Shown: positions 16,561 through 24,480 of the stretch, piece by piece
Numbering within the stretch: position 1 is the first letter of the stretch
Layout of the letters: every line of letters begins with the position of its first letter
Origin: Oscillospiraceae bacterium
GTDB taxonomy: Bacteria > Bacillota_A > Clostridia > Oscillospirales > Oscillospiraceae
Direction of reading: 5' to 3'
Length of the DNA stretch: 64,000 bases
NCBI GenBank assembly: GCA_017459865.1
Contig: JAFUCD010000020.1
Span: 62,001 to 126,000 of the forward strand
Notes under the pieces: model-generated
The model's input: the letters and a program-made list of their open reading frames with translations, nothing else
Told to the model about the DNA's origin: nothing
Database searches by the model: none
Position numbers and translations under genes: made by a program

Positions 16561-16589
16561 TTGTCCTTTCGTTGAGAAAGCGGTATAAT
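16561..16589 (+). promoter_or_regulatory. Promoter of the hydrolase gene
   Basis: TTGTCC (16561-16566), 17-base spacer, TATAAT (16584-16589), 35 bases before the start codon and back to back with the riboswitch promoter. Confidence 0.8.
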
Positions 16590-16623
16590 GGCTCCAATAG
16601 ATCCGATAAGGAGCGTAACATCC

Positions 16624-17583
16624 ATGAAGAAATATTTGCTGCCGGGCGTCGCCGCGGGACTGGGCGTGGTGACCGCCGCTGTGACGGGCGCGGTCTACGC
16701 CGTGGCGTTCCACGCGCCGAACCGCACGCAGAACAACGACTACAGCGTCGTGAAGACCGAGAAGATCGCGCCGATCTACGACCACATCCTGTCGCTGATC
16801 GACGATCTGAACCGCGTGCCGTACGAGCCGGTGTACATCACCTCACACGACGGCTGCCGTCTGCGCGGCAGGCTGTATGACGCGCCGGAGGGCGCGCCGA
16901 TCGCGATCTGCGTGCACGGCTGGCGCGGTACGCCCATGCGCGACTTCTCCGGCGGGGCGATGATGCTCATCAAAAACGGCTGGCGCGTGCTGCTCATCGA
17001 GCAGCGCTCGCAGGGGCGCAGCGAGGGCCATTGCATCACCTTCGGCGCGAAGGAGCGGCTGGACGTCCGGCGCTGGGCGCAGTGGGCGGCGCAGGAGTAC
17101 GGCTCTGAGAGCCGGATCATGCTGTTCGGCATCTCCATGGGCGCGGCGTCGGTGCTGCTTGCCTCGGCGCTCGACCTGCCCGAGCAGGTGCGCGCCGTCG
17201 TGGCGGACTGCCCGTTTTCCAGCGGGCGCGATATCCTCATCCGCACCGCGGCGCAGTCCGGCGTGCCGAAGCCGCTCTGCGGCGTGCTCGCGGACCTGAC
17301 GGCGCGGCTCTGGGGCTGGTTCGATCTGAAGGAGACCGACGTGCGCGAGGCGGTGAAGCACACGCGCGTGCCCGTGCTCCTGATCCACGGCGAGGACGAC
17401 GACTTCGTGCCGCCGGAGATGAGCGAGGAGATCCGCCTGTGCAATCCCACGCGCATGGAACGCCATACCTTCCCCGGTGCGAGCCACGGCATCAGCTTCG
17501 TGATCGGCCCCGAGCGGTATGAAAAGCTCGTGACGGCATTCTCCGCCCGCGTGATGGGAAACGATCAGACCGCGCCGCTGTAA
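16624..17583 (+). CDS. Alpha/beta hydrolase, membrane-anchored
   Basis: A 319-residue protein with an N-terminal membrane helix (about 5-27) and an alpha/beta hydrolase domain. The oxyanion strand is AICVHGWRGTPMRDF (about 97-111), the nucleophile elbow GISMGAAS supplies Ser (about 177), and Asp and His come from LLIHGEDDDFVPPEM (about 262) and GASHGISF (about 293). This fits the cocaine esterase/YqkD-like S9 or DUF-type serine hydrolases at the cell surface. The start has AAGGAG eight bases upstream. A terminator follows at 17660. The substrate is unknown. Confidence 0.9.
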   Translation: MKKYLLPGVAAGLGVVTAAVTGAVYAVAFHAPNRTQNNDYSVVKTEKIAPIYDHILSLIDDLNRVPYEPVYITSHDGCRLRGRLYDAPEGAPIAICVHGWRGTPMRDFSGGAMMLIKNGWRVLLIEQRSQGRSEGHCITFGAKERLDVRRWAQWAAQEYGSESRIMLFGISMGAASVLLASALDLPEQVRAVVADCPFSSGRDILIRTAAQSGVPKPLCGVLADLTARLWGWFDLKETDVREAVKHTRVPVLLIHGEDDDFVPPEMSEEIRLCNPTRMERHTFPGASHGISFVIGPERYEKLVTAFSARVMGNDQTAPL

Positions 17584-17659
17584 AATCATGCGCCGTCAGA
17601 CGTCGACTGGGATCGCACCCGACCGTCGATCACCGCGAAAAGAGAAACCGAAAAACAGC

Positions 17660-17694
17660 CGGGCTCTGCAAAAAATGCAGAGCCCGACTTTTTT
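17660..17694 (+). terminator. Intrinsic terminator after the hydrolase gene
   Basis: CGGGCTCTGCA pairs with TGCAGAGCCCG around AAAAA, followed by ACTTTTTT. Its T-run touches the CCA end of the tRNA-Arg 3' fragment A on the other strand. Confidence 0.9.
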
Positions 17695-17738
17695 GGCACC
17701 CCAGAGGGGATTCGAACCTCCGACCTACCGCTTAGGAG
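17694..17738 (-). tRNA. tRNA-Arg(CCU) 3' half A (split remnant)
   Basis: The minus strand reads from the anticodon-loop core CTCCTAAGC through anticodon stem GCGGT, variable loop, T arm GGAGGTTCGAATCCCCT, acceptor strand CTGGGGT, G73 and CCA. The anticodon stem and acceptor strand are complementary to 5' half A at 35361-35401 (ACCGC and GCCCCAG), 17.6 kb away. The T stem has an A-C mismatch, so it may be decaying. It is not functional here; it marks the outer left attachment junction. Confidence 0.9.
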
Positions 17739-17795
17739 CGGAGCGGTCGCTAAAAAACCATTGAAAGGACAGGCGTTTCAAGGTCACCAAACGCG

Positions 17796-17820
17796 TTGTC
17801 ACTCAAATTGTCACTCAAAT
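17796..17820. repeat. Arm-type repeats, left end of outer element
   Basis: Two direct copies of TTGTCACTCA, 58 bases inside the left core (17730-17738). The same pair occurs at 35288-35307, 54 bases inside the right core. They are probably integrase arm-binding sites of the outer element. Confidence 0.75.
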
Positions 17821-17853
17821 GTGAGTGAAGAATGGTTTTGGAGTTTGGACAAA

Positions 17854-17890
17854 AGTCAGGCTGATGCGATTGCACCAGCCTGACTATTTT
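17854..17890 (+). terminator. Hairpin just inside outer left element end
   Basis: AGTCAGGCTG pairs with CAGCCTGACT, followed by ATTTTAT. The inner element has a hairpin at the same relative place (26153-26187), after its arm sites. Confidence 0.6.
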
Positions 17891-17991
17891 ATGATTCCTT
17901 TAGAACGCTTGAAATATAGGACTCGATCCGGTGGAAGAATAAGTATTCCTCTGCTTTGGAAAGTCGATAACGGCAAAGGTCGATTTGCTCT

Positions 17992-18312
17992 TTACTGTAC
18001 AAGGCTGATCCCCTCCCGCATGACATTTTGGAAGAACGGCAGCGTCTTGGCATAGCGGCGGAAGCTCTGTGTGTCCTGCAAAGTAATAGACAGAACTACG
18101 CCGTGGGCAAGATCCAGATCAGAAGTGAAGTCACTCACACGACGGCGGTATCCCGCAAGCTCCTGCTCGCGCATGTCCACAAGCGCCATGATATCCACAT
18201 CTGATTCTTCGTCTTGATCGCCCCGCGCGTATGATCCGTATAACAGAACATCGGAAAGCGCGCTGCCAAAGATATTGTTAGCGCCAGGCGAAAAGAACCA
18301 ATTAGCGCCAGG
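17992..18312 (-). pseudogene. MNT-type nucleotidyltransferase, 5'-truncated
   Basis: The frame reads FGSALSDVLLYGSYARGD followed by QDEESDVDIM, the GSYARGDxxxxSDxDI motif of MNT nucleotidyltransferases (antitoxin or KNTase-like), and continues for about 70 residues to a proper stop. No start codon precedes the motif, because the frame is blocked by TAG at 18313-18315. It overlaps the 3' end of the integrase fragment in another frame. The 5' end was lost in a rearrangement that brought it next to that fragment. No HEPN partner is present. Confidence 0.75.
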
Positions 18313-18900
18313 CTATAATCGCCAATCTGAGACAAATTAAAATAGCCATTCCAATTGTCATTCAAATCCTTTAATTGCTTGAGTAATTCTGCCGTAGCAG
18401 GATTTGAAAGAAGTTTAGTGATTTGCGCCATTGGATCTTCTTGTTCTGATTCAACAGGTTCATTTCCATAGAACAATGAATCAAGTCTTGTTGCATTTGC
18501 TTGTCTGTTCTCATCAAGAATATGGGAATAAACATCCGTTACCATTTCGGCTCTTGCGTGTCCTGAATCGCCTTGTACTGATTTAATATCGCCTCCGTTA
18601 TATCTGAGTTTAGCGGTAATACTTGTATGCCTTAAACTATGAAATACAACTTCCGGCAAATCATTCTCTCTTATCAGTTTTGCCATCGCTCTTTCAATTA
18701 CTGAACCTTCAATCGGTCTGCCGAGCGTATTGCAAAAGAGAAGATTGTAATCGGTGAATTCATCCCCGAACAACTCTTTCCATTCTTCTATTTCCTTAAT
18801 TCTCTCTTGAACCATATAGGCAACTGTCTTTGGTAAAAACACCTTCCTTACACTTGTTTCGGTTTTTGGAGTTTTAAGTACAAGAACTGTATGTGTTGAA
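18135..18900 (-). pseudogene. Tyrosine integrase, C-terminal fragment
   Basis: Open from about 18900, the frame encodes STHTVLVLKTPKTETSVRKV and continues with the catalytic HSLRHTS box, the SGHARAEMVTDVYSHIL box with the nucleophile Tyr, and a C-terminal tail. It is clearly homologous to the last 45% of the integrase at 24481-25866 (NASTRLVLKPPKTESSIRKV at the same place). The N-terminal SAM-like domain and first catalytic Arg are missing. The orientation is opposite to the two intact integrases, so this piece was inverted as well as truncated. Confidence 0.85.
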
Positions 18901-18903
18901 CGG

Positions 18904-19161
18904 ATGCAAGCGGGGAACTTATATATTAATCTAAACCTACCACAATTACTCGATGATGTTGTGATTAATTCTGTAGTTCTTAAAGAGGCATTATCACGAC
19001 TGCCGCGCGTGCAGCATGAAACTGTAATCTTGTATTATTTTCAGCAATTTACTGCCAAAGAAATATCCCGTATGACTAAGACTCCGCTTCCAACCGTAAA
19101 ATCACGACTTGCAACTGCCAAGAAATCACTTTCTAAATACCTGCGGGAGGATTTTCTATGA
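18904..19161 (+). pseudogene. Sigma-70 family factor, N-terminally truncated
   Basis: 85 residues containing only region 4: LKEALSRLPRVQHETVILYY, FQQFTAKEISRMTKTPLPTV and KSRLATAKKSL. Region 2 is missing because the homology stops at the junction near 18900, where the integrase fragment begins on the other strand. It could be translated but could not bind a -10 element. Its stop overlaps the ATG of the next gene, so it was the first gene of the exporter operon. Confidence 0.75.
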
Positions 19162-19856
19162 ATCAACATATGGAAGAAAATATAGAAAGAACAATTAAAG
19201 CTCTGCAGGCTTCCATGCCGAAGCAAAAAAAGAAGCAGGCTTCTATAGCGACTTTACTTAGAATTGCTGCAAGTGAAATGAGTAATCTTTTTTTGATTAC
19301 ACTTTTTGCCGGTGTTTTGTTGTTTGGCATCATGTGCAGCAAATTTCTATCCATGCCTCTGTTGACAGTTTTCTGCACAGCGCCTATGCCTATGTTACTT
19401 CTCTTCCATGTATATGTGTTACGCGGAAATGTTGAGATGCGCGAATTAGAAGAAACGTTTCAATACTCCTACTCTGAAATGATAATTGGTCGAGTAACAA
19501 TCATTTCTTGCTATATGACTTTCTCGCTGCTTGCACTGTCTTTTATCTTATATCGTAATACAGGAGAGAATTTCATACGTCTGGCATTGTGTGGGGCAGT
19601 ACCAAGTTTGTATTTATGTGCGCTGATGCTTTTGATCACCAGCGTGTGTCGCAGTCAAGAGAACATTTCTTTGATTGCGATTTCAATATGGGCTGCCATG
19701 TGTTTCTCAGCGTTGATATTTCCATTCAATGACCTCTTGCAAGTCTGCTCGACAATGCTCTACGCGGCGCTAGTATTTGTTGGCTTTGGCTTATATGGTG
19801 CTTGCCTTATTAAAGTAAGAAATAGGAGGCCGAAAAATGCAATCCGTACTGTATGA
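19158..19856 (+). CDS. Multi-pass membrane protein, possible anti-sigma
   Basis: A 232-residue protein: a soluble N-terminus of about 38 residues (MNQHMEENIERTIKALQ, then Lys-rich), then six hydrophobic segments (about 45-65, 70-92, 113-133, 147-167, 176-195, 200-220). It starts within the sigma stop codon and ends 20 bases inside the next permease gene. A cytosolic tail plus membrane domain directly after a sigma gene suggests an anti-sigma or sensor role, but sequence alone does not prove it. Confidence 0.7.
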   Translation: MNQHMEENIERTIKALQASMPKQKKKQASIATLLRIAASEMSNLFLITLFAGVLLFGIMCSKFLSMPLLTVFCTAPMPMLLLFHVYVLRGNVEMRELEETFQYSYSEMIIGRVTIISCYMTFSLLALSFILYRNTGENFIRLALCGAVPSLYLCALMLLITSVCRSQENISLIAISIWAAMCFSALIFPFNDLLQVCSTMLYAALVFVGFGLYGACLIKVRNRRPKNAIRTV

Positions 19857-20667
19857 GGCGAGAAAACAACGCGCCTTCAAGGAGGCGTGGGTTGGATTTA
19901 TTATAGCCGGAATTCTGATGCTTGTTTTTCTTTCCCAAACTCTAGGGCTGAGGGCAGAGGATCGAGCTATGAACTGGTATCTTGTTCAGCAGGACATCTA
20001 TACCTATGGAGCAACTTTGACCGCGTTTCTTATTGTGATTGGACTGCCCCGGCTCATTTGCTATGAGAGGGAACGCGGAACAGATAGCTTGATATGCGCT
20101 TCGAACAAAGGACGATTTATCACATGGAAAGCGAAAGTGCTTTATTGCCTTGCCTATTGTGCATTTGTTGTTTTTGCCATTGGTGTGTTCAGCTTACTTG
20201 TGCATTGCGGCTCTTTTGCATTTGAGGGCGCGAGAGATCCGGTTTCGAGGTGTGTGTACTTTTCGAGTGAAGCATTGCCGCCAATGTCGAATATCGAGTA
20301 CTGCATTTTGCAATATGTATTTCTGTTTCTGGGGTCACTATATTTTGCCGGTTTCATTTTGATTGTGGCTGCACTCACAAAGCGTACTGTAGCGACAGTT
20401 ATCATAGGCGCGATCGTTTACTTCACCTGTATGATTTATGAATATGCACACTCGATGTTTGAAGGCGTTATAAATGTAGTTTTAGCCTTTGCCTTTCGTT
20501 TTGGATTTGGTGGCTATCTGTTTCAGGAGAGCTATTCATCACCGTGGGACATTGGTATGCCCGGAGCTTGGACTAACGTATGGAAATCAACAATCTATGA
20601 GATTATTGTAATTATCGCCGAATTTGTGGTGTTGTGGTTGTTGTGGAGGCGGAAAGATAGAGCATGA
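19837..20667 (+). CDS. ABC-2 type transporter permease (first)
   Basis: A 276-residue membrane protein with about six helices (for example WVGFIIAGILMLVFLSQTLG at 16-35 and FLGSLYFAGFILIVAALTK near 165-183). It begins with MQSVLYEARKQRAFKEAW, typical of ABC-2 permeases that start with a cytosolic helix. It overlaps its neighbours on both sides (20 bases and ATGA), so the operon is translationally coupled. It likely forms the channel together with the next permease and the ATPase at 21380. Confidence 0.8.
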   Translation: MQSVLYEARKQRAFKEAWVGFIIAGILMLVFLSQTLGLRAEDRAMNWYLVQQDIYTYGATLTAFLIVIGLPRLICYERERGTDSLICASNKGRFITWKAKVLYCLAYCAFVVFAIGVFSLLVHCGSFAFEGARDPVSRCVYFSSEALPPMSNIEYCILQYVFLFLGSLYFAGFILIVAALTKRTVATVIIGAIVYFTCMIYEYAHSMFEGVINVVLAFAFRFGFGGYLFQESYSSPWDIGMPGAWTNVWKSTIYEIIVIIAEFVVLWLLWRRKDRA

Positions 20668-21383
20668 GGACGGAGCTTTTGCGCTGTTTCAAAAATCCTC
20701 TTTATTGGATTACGCTGTCTACTGGCCTTTCTATACGCATGCTTTTTGCTTGCCTTGATCGTTTGCATCGGAGTGGTGATTTTTGGGTGTTGACGGATTT
20801 GTCCTGGAATAAAATCGGTTCTGCAACTGTGTGTTTTTTAATCCTTGCCGCTATCATCCGCTCTTTCTCAATTGACCAAGAAAGTGGAACTATTTTCATT
20901 ATTAGCAGCACCCCTAACGGGCGAGGAAAGCTGTTTGCTGAGCGTTTGCTTGCAGGTGTTGTCGCTGCTGCTTTTGGAACGGGGCTGGCAACGGTAGCAA
21001 ATATTATCATTTCGCTACTTGTTGGGCAGGGCATACCACAGCCAGAGGATTGGATATACTCTTCTGCCGTCTCGGGGAGTATAGCACTGTTAGGAGCAAT
21101 CGGTTTTTATGTTGTAGCTGCGTGTATGTGCGATATTCTTCAAAATCATCCTGCCACAATGTGTATCTGCGGCATACCGTTTGTAATCAGTTACTTCGTT
21201 AATGTAAGTGCTGTAAAGCAATTTGATCTATTTTGGTTTCTTCGATATGGCTTTTTTACTGAGTTTTTGCGCGGCCGGACAATTACATCGCGCCCTGTTT
21301 TTTGGACGATTTGGTATTCGCTGCTGTTACTCGCCGTATTTTTGATGGCCGTAAAGAAAAGAAGGGAGCGCAAGAGGCTATGA
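20664..21383 (+). CDS. ABC-2 type transporter permease (second)
   Basis: A 239-residue membrane protein with about six helices (GSATVCFLILAAIIRSFSID, LAGVVAAAFGTGLATVANII, GSIALLGAIGFYVVAACMC and a C-terminal LLLLAVFLMAVKKRRERKR). It overlaps the first permease and the ATPase gene by ATGA. It probably forms a heterodimer with the first permease. Exporters of this layout move lantibiotics, bacitracin or other amphiphiles, but the substrate is not known here. Confidence 0.8.
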   Translation: MRTELLRCFKNPLYWITLSTGLSIRMLFACLDRLHRSGDFWVLTDLSWNKIGSATVCFLILAAIIRSFSIDQESGTIFIISSTPNGRGKLFAERLLAGVVAAAFGTGLATVANIIISLLVGQGIPQPEDWIYSSAVSGSIALLGAIGFYVVAACMCDILQNHPATMCICGIPFVISYFVNVSAVKQFDLFWFLRYGFFTEFLRGRTITSRPVFWTIWYSLLLLAVFLMAVKKRRERKRL

Positions 21384-22240
21384 GATTGGAATTTGATAAT
21401 ATCAGTAAGATCTATGGTGGCAATGTTGCTTTGGAACATATCAATCTTACACTGGAATATGGAATATACGGTTTGCTTGGGCCAAACGGCGCAGGAAAAA
21501 CGACGCTGATGCGGATAATGACTGATCTGCTTGTTCCATCTACTGGACGTGTATTGCTTGACGGACAAGATATTTCGGTATTGGGTGCCGAATTTCGAAA
21601 AAGAATTGGCTATCTTCCGCAAGACTTCGGCTTTTATCCGAATTATACGGCAGAACAGTTTCTGCTTTATATCAGCAAACTTAAAGGACTGTCGAAGTTT
21701 GAAGCAAAACAGCAAACTGACGAACTGCTTCGTATGGTGGGGCTAGAAGCAAAAAGCCGAGAAAAAATGAGGAATCTTTCCGGAGGACAAAGGCAGCGTG
21801 TCGGCATTGCACAGGCACTTTTGGGTGATCCGGATATTTTGGTTTTAGACGAGCCAACAGCCGGACTCGACCCAGAGGAAAGAATACGCTTCCGCGGAAT
21901 AATCAGCGGACTATCTCAACAAAAAATCGTGCTATTGTCCACACACATTGTTTCAGACCTTGAAGCGGTTGCAAATGAGATCATACTTCTCAAAAAAGGA
22001 AGGATTCTTGATAAAAAGAAGCCGTTTGAACTGTTGGAGCAGATTAAAGGCAAAGTTTGGACAGTCACCGTTCCTGCAGAGAATAAACTGGATTTTACTC
22101 TAAAATATCCTTGTAGTAACGTTATGCACATGGATGGCAAAAGTGTTATCAGACTACTTTCAGATACCAGACCTCATGCCGACGCTATAGTAGCAACTCC
22201 GAACATGGAAGATATGTATTTACACTTTTTTGAAGCCTAA
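21380..22240 (+). CDS. ABC transporter ATP-binding protein
   Basis: A 286-residue nucleotide-binding subunit. Walker A LGPNGAGKTTLM (about 34-45), Q-loop YLPQDFGFYP (about 82), signature LSGGQRQRVGIAQALLG (about 134), Walker B ILVLDEPTAGLDP (about 154-166) and the switch His in LLSTHIVSDLEAVA (about 188) are all present. The start at 21380 overlaps the preceding stop. It powers the two permeases upstream. The C-terminal 70 residues resemble the accessory domain of lantibiotic-type exporters. Confidence 0.95.
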   Translation: MRLEFDNISKIYGGNVALEHINLTLEYGIYGLLGPNGAGKTTLMRIMTDLLVPSTGRVLLDGQDISVLGAEFRKRIGYLPQDFGFYPNYTAEQFLLYISKLKGLSKFEAKQQTDELLRMVGLEAKSREKMRNLSGGQRQRVGIAQALLGDPDILVLDEPTAGLDPEERIRFRGIISGLSQQKIVLLSTHIVSDLEAVANEIILLKKGRILDKKKPFELLEQIKGKVWTVTVPAENKLDFTLKYPCSNVMHMDGKSVIRLLSDTRPHADAIVATPNMEDMYLHFFEA

Positions 22241-22309
22241 TGATGAAATATATTAGATGGCATAAGCCGGACGCAGAGACGCAGAGCCGCCACTAGAAAG
22301 CGTGATAAA

Positions 22310-22495
22310 ATGAGCGATGAACATGAGAACGGAAAGTGGATACCATGCCCAATCTGTGAAGGGAAAACGCGGACAAAGGTGTACAGGAATACAGTTTTGC
22401 TGAATTTCCCTCTATACTGTCCCAGATGCAAGAAAGAGACCCAGATCAATGTAATACAAATGACAATGACGTTGAGCAATAAGCCAGACGCATGA
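22310..22495 (+). CDS. Cysteine-rich KTR domain protein
   Basis: A 61-residue zinc-ribbon-like protein with two CPxC knuckles, WIPCPICEGKTRTKVYRNT and LYCPRCKKETQINVI, matching the Cys_rich_KTR family common on Firmicutes integrative elements. The ribosome binding site is weak (GTGATAAA). The role is unknown; zinc binding is expected from the four Cys. It supports mobile-element origin for the region. Confidence 0.85.
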   Translation: MSDEHENGKWIPCPICEGKTRTKVYRNTVLLNFPLYCPRCKKETQINVIQMTMTLSNKPDA

Positions 22496-22500
22496 CGCAG

Positions 22501-22545
22501 AGCCAGCTCCCCGATAATCACGGTGGAGCTGGCTCTTATTAATCT
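22501..22545. terminator. Terminator between KTR and XRE genes
   Basis: AGCCAGCTCC pairs with GGAGCTGGCT around a 14-base loop, followed by CTTATTAATCTTATT. It separates two convergent genes. Confidence 0.75.
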
Positions 22546-22558
22546 TATTAATATGTAG

Positions 22559-22906
22559 TTAAAAGGAGGTCTGATCCTCGTTTCGCAATGCTGATAAAAC
22601 AGCTTGAACGATGGGGATCAATGCGGCTGCTTCCTTTTCGGTACAGTCTGATATTTCATGGCGCAGGCATTGAAGCATAGGACAGTCCTGCTCATTTGCA
22701 GGATAGAAAAGTGAATTGGGATCGAGCTTAAGGGCGTGAATGATACGTTCAAGACTGTCTAGTTTAGGATTTCCCTGACCTTTTTCAATTTTGATGATGG
22801 TTCGGTCACTTTTCTCAATCTTCTCTGCTAAACCTTCTTGCGTCAAGTTGTGGCTGATACGTGCCTCTTTTACAGCCCTGCCTAAAGTTTCAGATATTTT
22901 CTGCAT
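22559..22906 (-). CDS. XRE-family helix-turn-helix regulator
   Basis: A 115-residue protein. The Cro/C1-type domain covers residues 6-62: LGRAVKEARISHNLTQEGLA, EKIEKSDRTIIKIEKGQGNP, then LDSLERIIHALKLDPNSLF. The C-terminal part (LRHEISDCTEKEAAALIPIV) is a helical tail for dimerisation. Such repressors control excision or transfer of integrative elements. It is transcribed away from the sigma-like gene at 23245. Imperfect repeats of GAATATGAAnTTnACTTC in the gap (around 22971 and 23042) may be its operators. Confidence 0.9.
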   Translation of the reverse strand: MQKISETLGRAVKEARISHNLTQEGLAEKIEKSDRTIIKIEKGQGNPKLDSLERIIHALKLDPNSLFYPANEQDCPMLQCLRHEISDCTEKEAAALIPIVQAVLSALRNEDQTSF

Positions 22907-23134
22907 TGCGATTCACCCTTGATTATTCTACAATACAGCCTTTTGCTTTTGAATGTATCACGCTTCGGTTTGAATATGAACTTTACTTCGCTTGATAGAT
23001 GAAGGGAGAATGTGGATGGAGCGCAAGCGCCCTAGATCCATGAATATGAATTTCACTTCACCCTACAAGCGCGGCATACTCTTGAAGATGAAGTAAAGTT
23101 CAGTTTTCGTGAGCATCAATTTGTGTTGTTGACG

Positions 23135-23170
23135 GCACCTATCCGCAGAAAGCGGGCAGGTGCATTTTTT
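23135..23170 (+). terminator. Leader terminator before the ICE sigma-like gene
   Basis: GCACCTATCCGC pairs with GCGGGCAGGTGC around AGAAA, followed by ATTTTTT, 75 bases before the start codon of the plus-strand gene. It may act as an attenuator or end an upstream transcript. Confidence 0.75.
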
Positions 23171-23244
23171 GCGTACTTTCCACGTTCTCGATCCCCGCCA
23201 ATCCATTCAGATCTCTCACGAATGAAATCTGAATGGAGGTACAC

Positions 23245-23739
23245 ATGATGCTGGACAGAAAGAGCATTTACACACTTAACAAGAAAGACCCAGAGGCAAT
23301 CGTTTACACTGATGCTGACAAACATATTATCCGTTTAACCCGAGAAGATTTTGATACGGAGGCTGATTTCCTGAAATGGAAAGAGTGGTCTGATGCGGAC
23401 TACCACGTCGAGGAAAAGAGTGACCATGTGCAGGCGAATCACACGACGTCTTTTGATGACCTTTCCGAAAAAGTAGGAGCGTCTGACGGACCGGAGCTTA
23501 TTATCGAGCAACGGTTTGAAAAGCTGGAGAAGGAGCGGTATGCAGCAGAAACGGTAATCCGCGTCAAAGGCTATCTCACGGAGAAACAGTTTCGCCGCAT
23601 CTGGATGCGCTATGTAGACGGATTAGATATTGAAACCATTGCTCAGCGGGAAGGCAAGGTTCATTCCAGTATTTCTGAGAGCATTAGTGCAGCTAAGAAA
23701 AAAATAATGTCTTTGTTTTCCAAAGACCCGACGTTTTGA
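23245..23739 (+). CDS. ICE-type sigma-70-like protein
   Basis: A 164-residue protein. The N-terminal 90 residues are specific to this family (IYTLNKKDPEAIVYTDADKH); the C-terminal part has a sigma region 4-like helix-turn-helix (LTEKQFRRIWMRYVDGLDIE, TIAQREGKVHSSISESISAA and KKKIMSLF). Proteins of this type sit beside excisionase and integrase in Clostridial integrative elements and are thought to regulate element genes. GGAGG precedes ATG at 23245 by five bases; ATG at 23248 is an alternative. Confidence 0.8.
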   Translation: MMLDRKSIYTLNKKDPEAIVYTDADKHIIRLTREDFDTEADFLKWKEWSDADYHVEEKSDHVQANHTTSFDDLSEKVGASDGPELIIEQRFEKLEKERYAAETVIRVKGYLTEKQFRRIWMRYVDGLDIETIAQREGKVHSSISESISAAKKKIMSLFSKDPTF

Positions 23740-24182
23740 CTCTAAAAACGGCGGTAGGTGAAGGACGCTTTTCCACGTTTCTTTCATATTGAACCTTGCC
23801 ATGTGAATATACGATGCTATCGGTACAGAAACCGCACAATAGCGATATGGGGCGCGCCGCCATGATGAACATGATGTTTGAGCGATCTGCGTAAGCCTCA
23901 GACCCACCTTGGCAAGTTGGGCGCCATGACAGTGCGGTGAAACAATGATACTTGCTCACGCCCGTCCACAGACTAGAGACGGAGCCCTGCAGCATACGCA
24001 AGCACAGCAAAACGGTGCACGCAGAGCTATGACAGCCTTGCCAAAGGCGACCGGTAGTATCCCTATCGCCGGGGGCGCGTGGCAAAAGCGGCGAGACTGA
24101 ACCAATTATATCAATACGGCTGTCGTGAATGGGCTTGCCATATGTAAAGTGGCACCGCAAACTTATAACGACAGCCGTATCC
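23740..24182 (+). other. Noncoding stretch of ICE backbone
   Basis: No credible gene. It contains a perfect 13-bp inverted repeat, ATACGGCTGTCGT (24114-24126) and its complement (24168-24180), 41 bases apart. GC-rich scattered inverted segments (GCGGCGAGA, GGGGGCGCGTGGC) suggest structured RNA or protein-binding DNA upstream of the excisionase promoter. Confidence 0.5.
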
Positions 24183-24211
24183 TTGTATCAACAATGGTGC
24201 CACGCTATAAT
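24183..24211 (+). promoter_or_regulatory. Promoter of excisionase/integrase genes
   Basis: TTGTAT (24183-24188), 17-base spacer, TATAAT (24206-24211). GCCACGC at 24199 pairs with GCGTGGC at 24225, so an operator or leader hairpin spans the start site. Confidence 0.8.
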
Positions 24212-24261
24212 GTCAATCGTTAAGGCGTGGCGCTGTTTCTATAGATAGGAAGGAGGCTGTT

Positions 24262-24462
24262 ATGACGACACAATCAAACAGCACCACACAAACGACTGGA
24301 AAACGCACATATACTGTTGAGGAGATCGCTGAGATCCTCGACATTGGACGAACATCCGCGTATAAGCTCGTTCGATCTGGTCTGTTTCAGACCGTGCGGA
24401 TCGGAACGGCCATACGCATTTCAAAAGCGTCGTTTGATGATTGGCTGGATAAACAGATTTAG
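24262..24462 (+). CDS. Excisionase-type DNA-binding protein
   Basis: A 66-residue protein with the winged helix of the excisionase/MerR-like HTH_17 family: YTVEEIAEILDIGRTSAYKL, VRSGLFQTVRIGTAIRISKA, SFDDWLDKQI. GGAAGGAGG lies eight bases upstream. It sits 18 bases before the integrase gene and is expected to bind the attachment site and bias recombination to excision. Confidence 0.9.
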   Translation: MTTQSNSTTQTTGKRTYTVEEIAEILDIGRTSAYKLVRSGLFQTVRIGTAIRISKASFDDWLDKQI

Positions 24463-24480
24463 TACAATGGAGGGTTTATC

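Noticed and set aside
16350..16880. 176-codon open frame on the plus strand
   Set aside because: It covers the riboswitch and two promoters and enters the hydrolase gene in the wrong frame.
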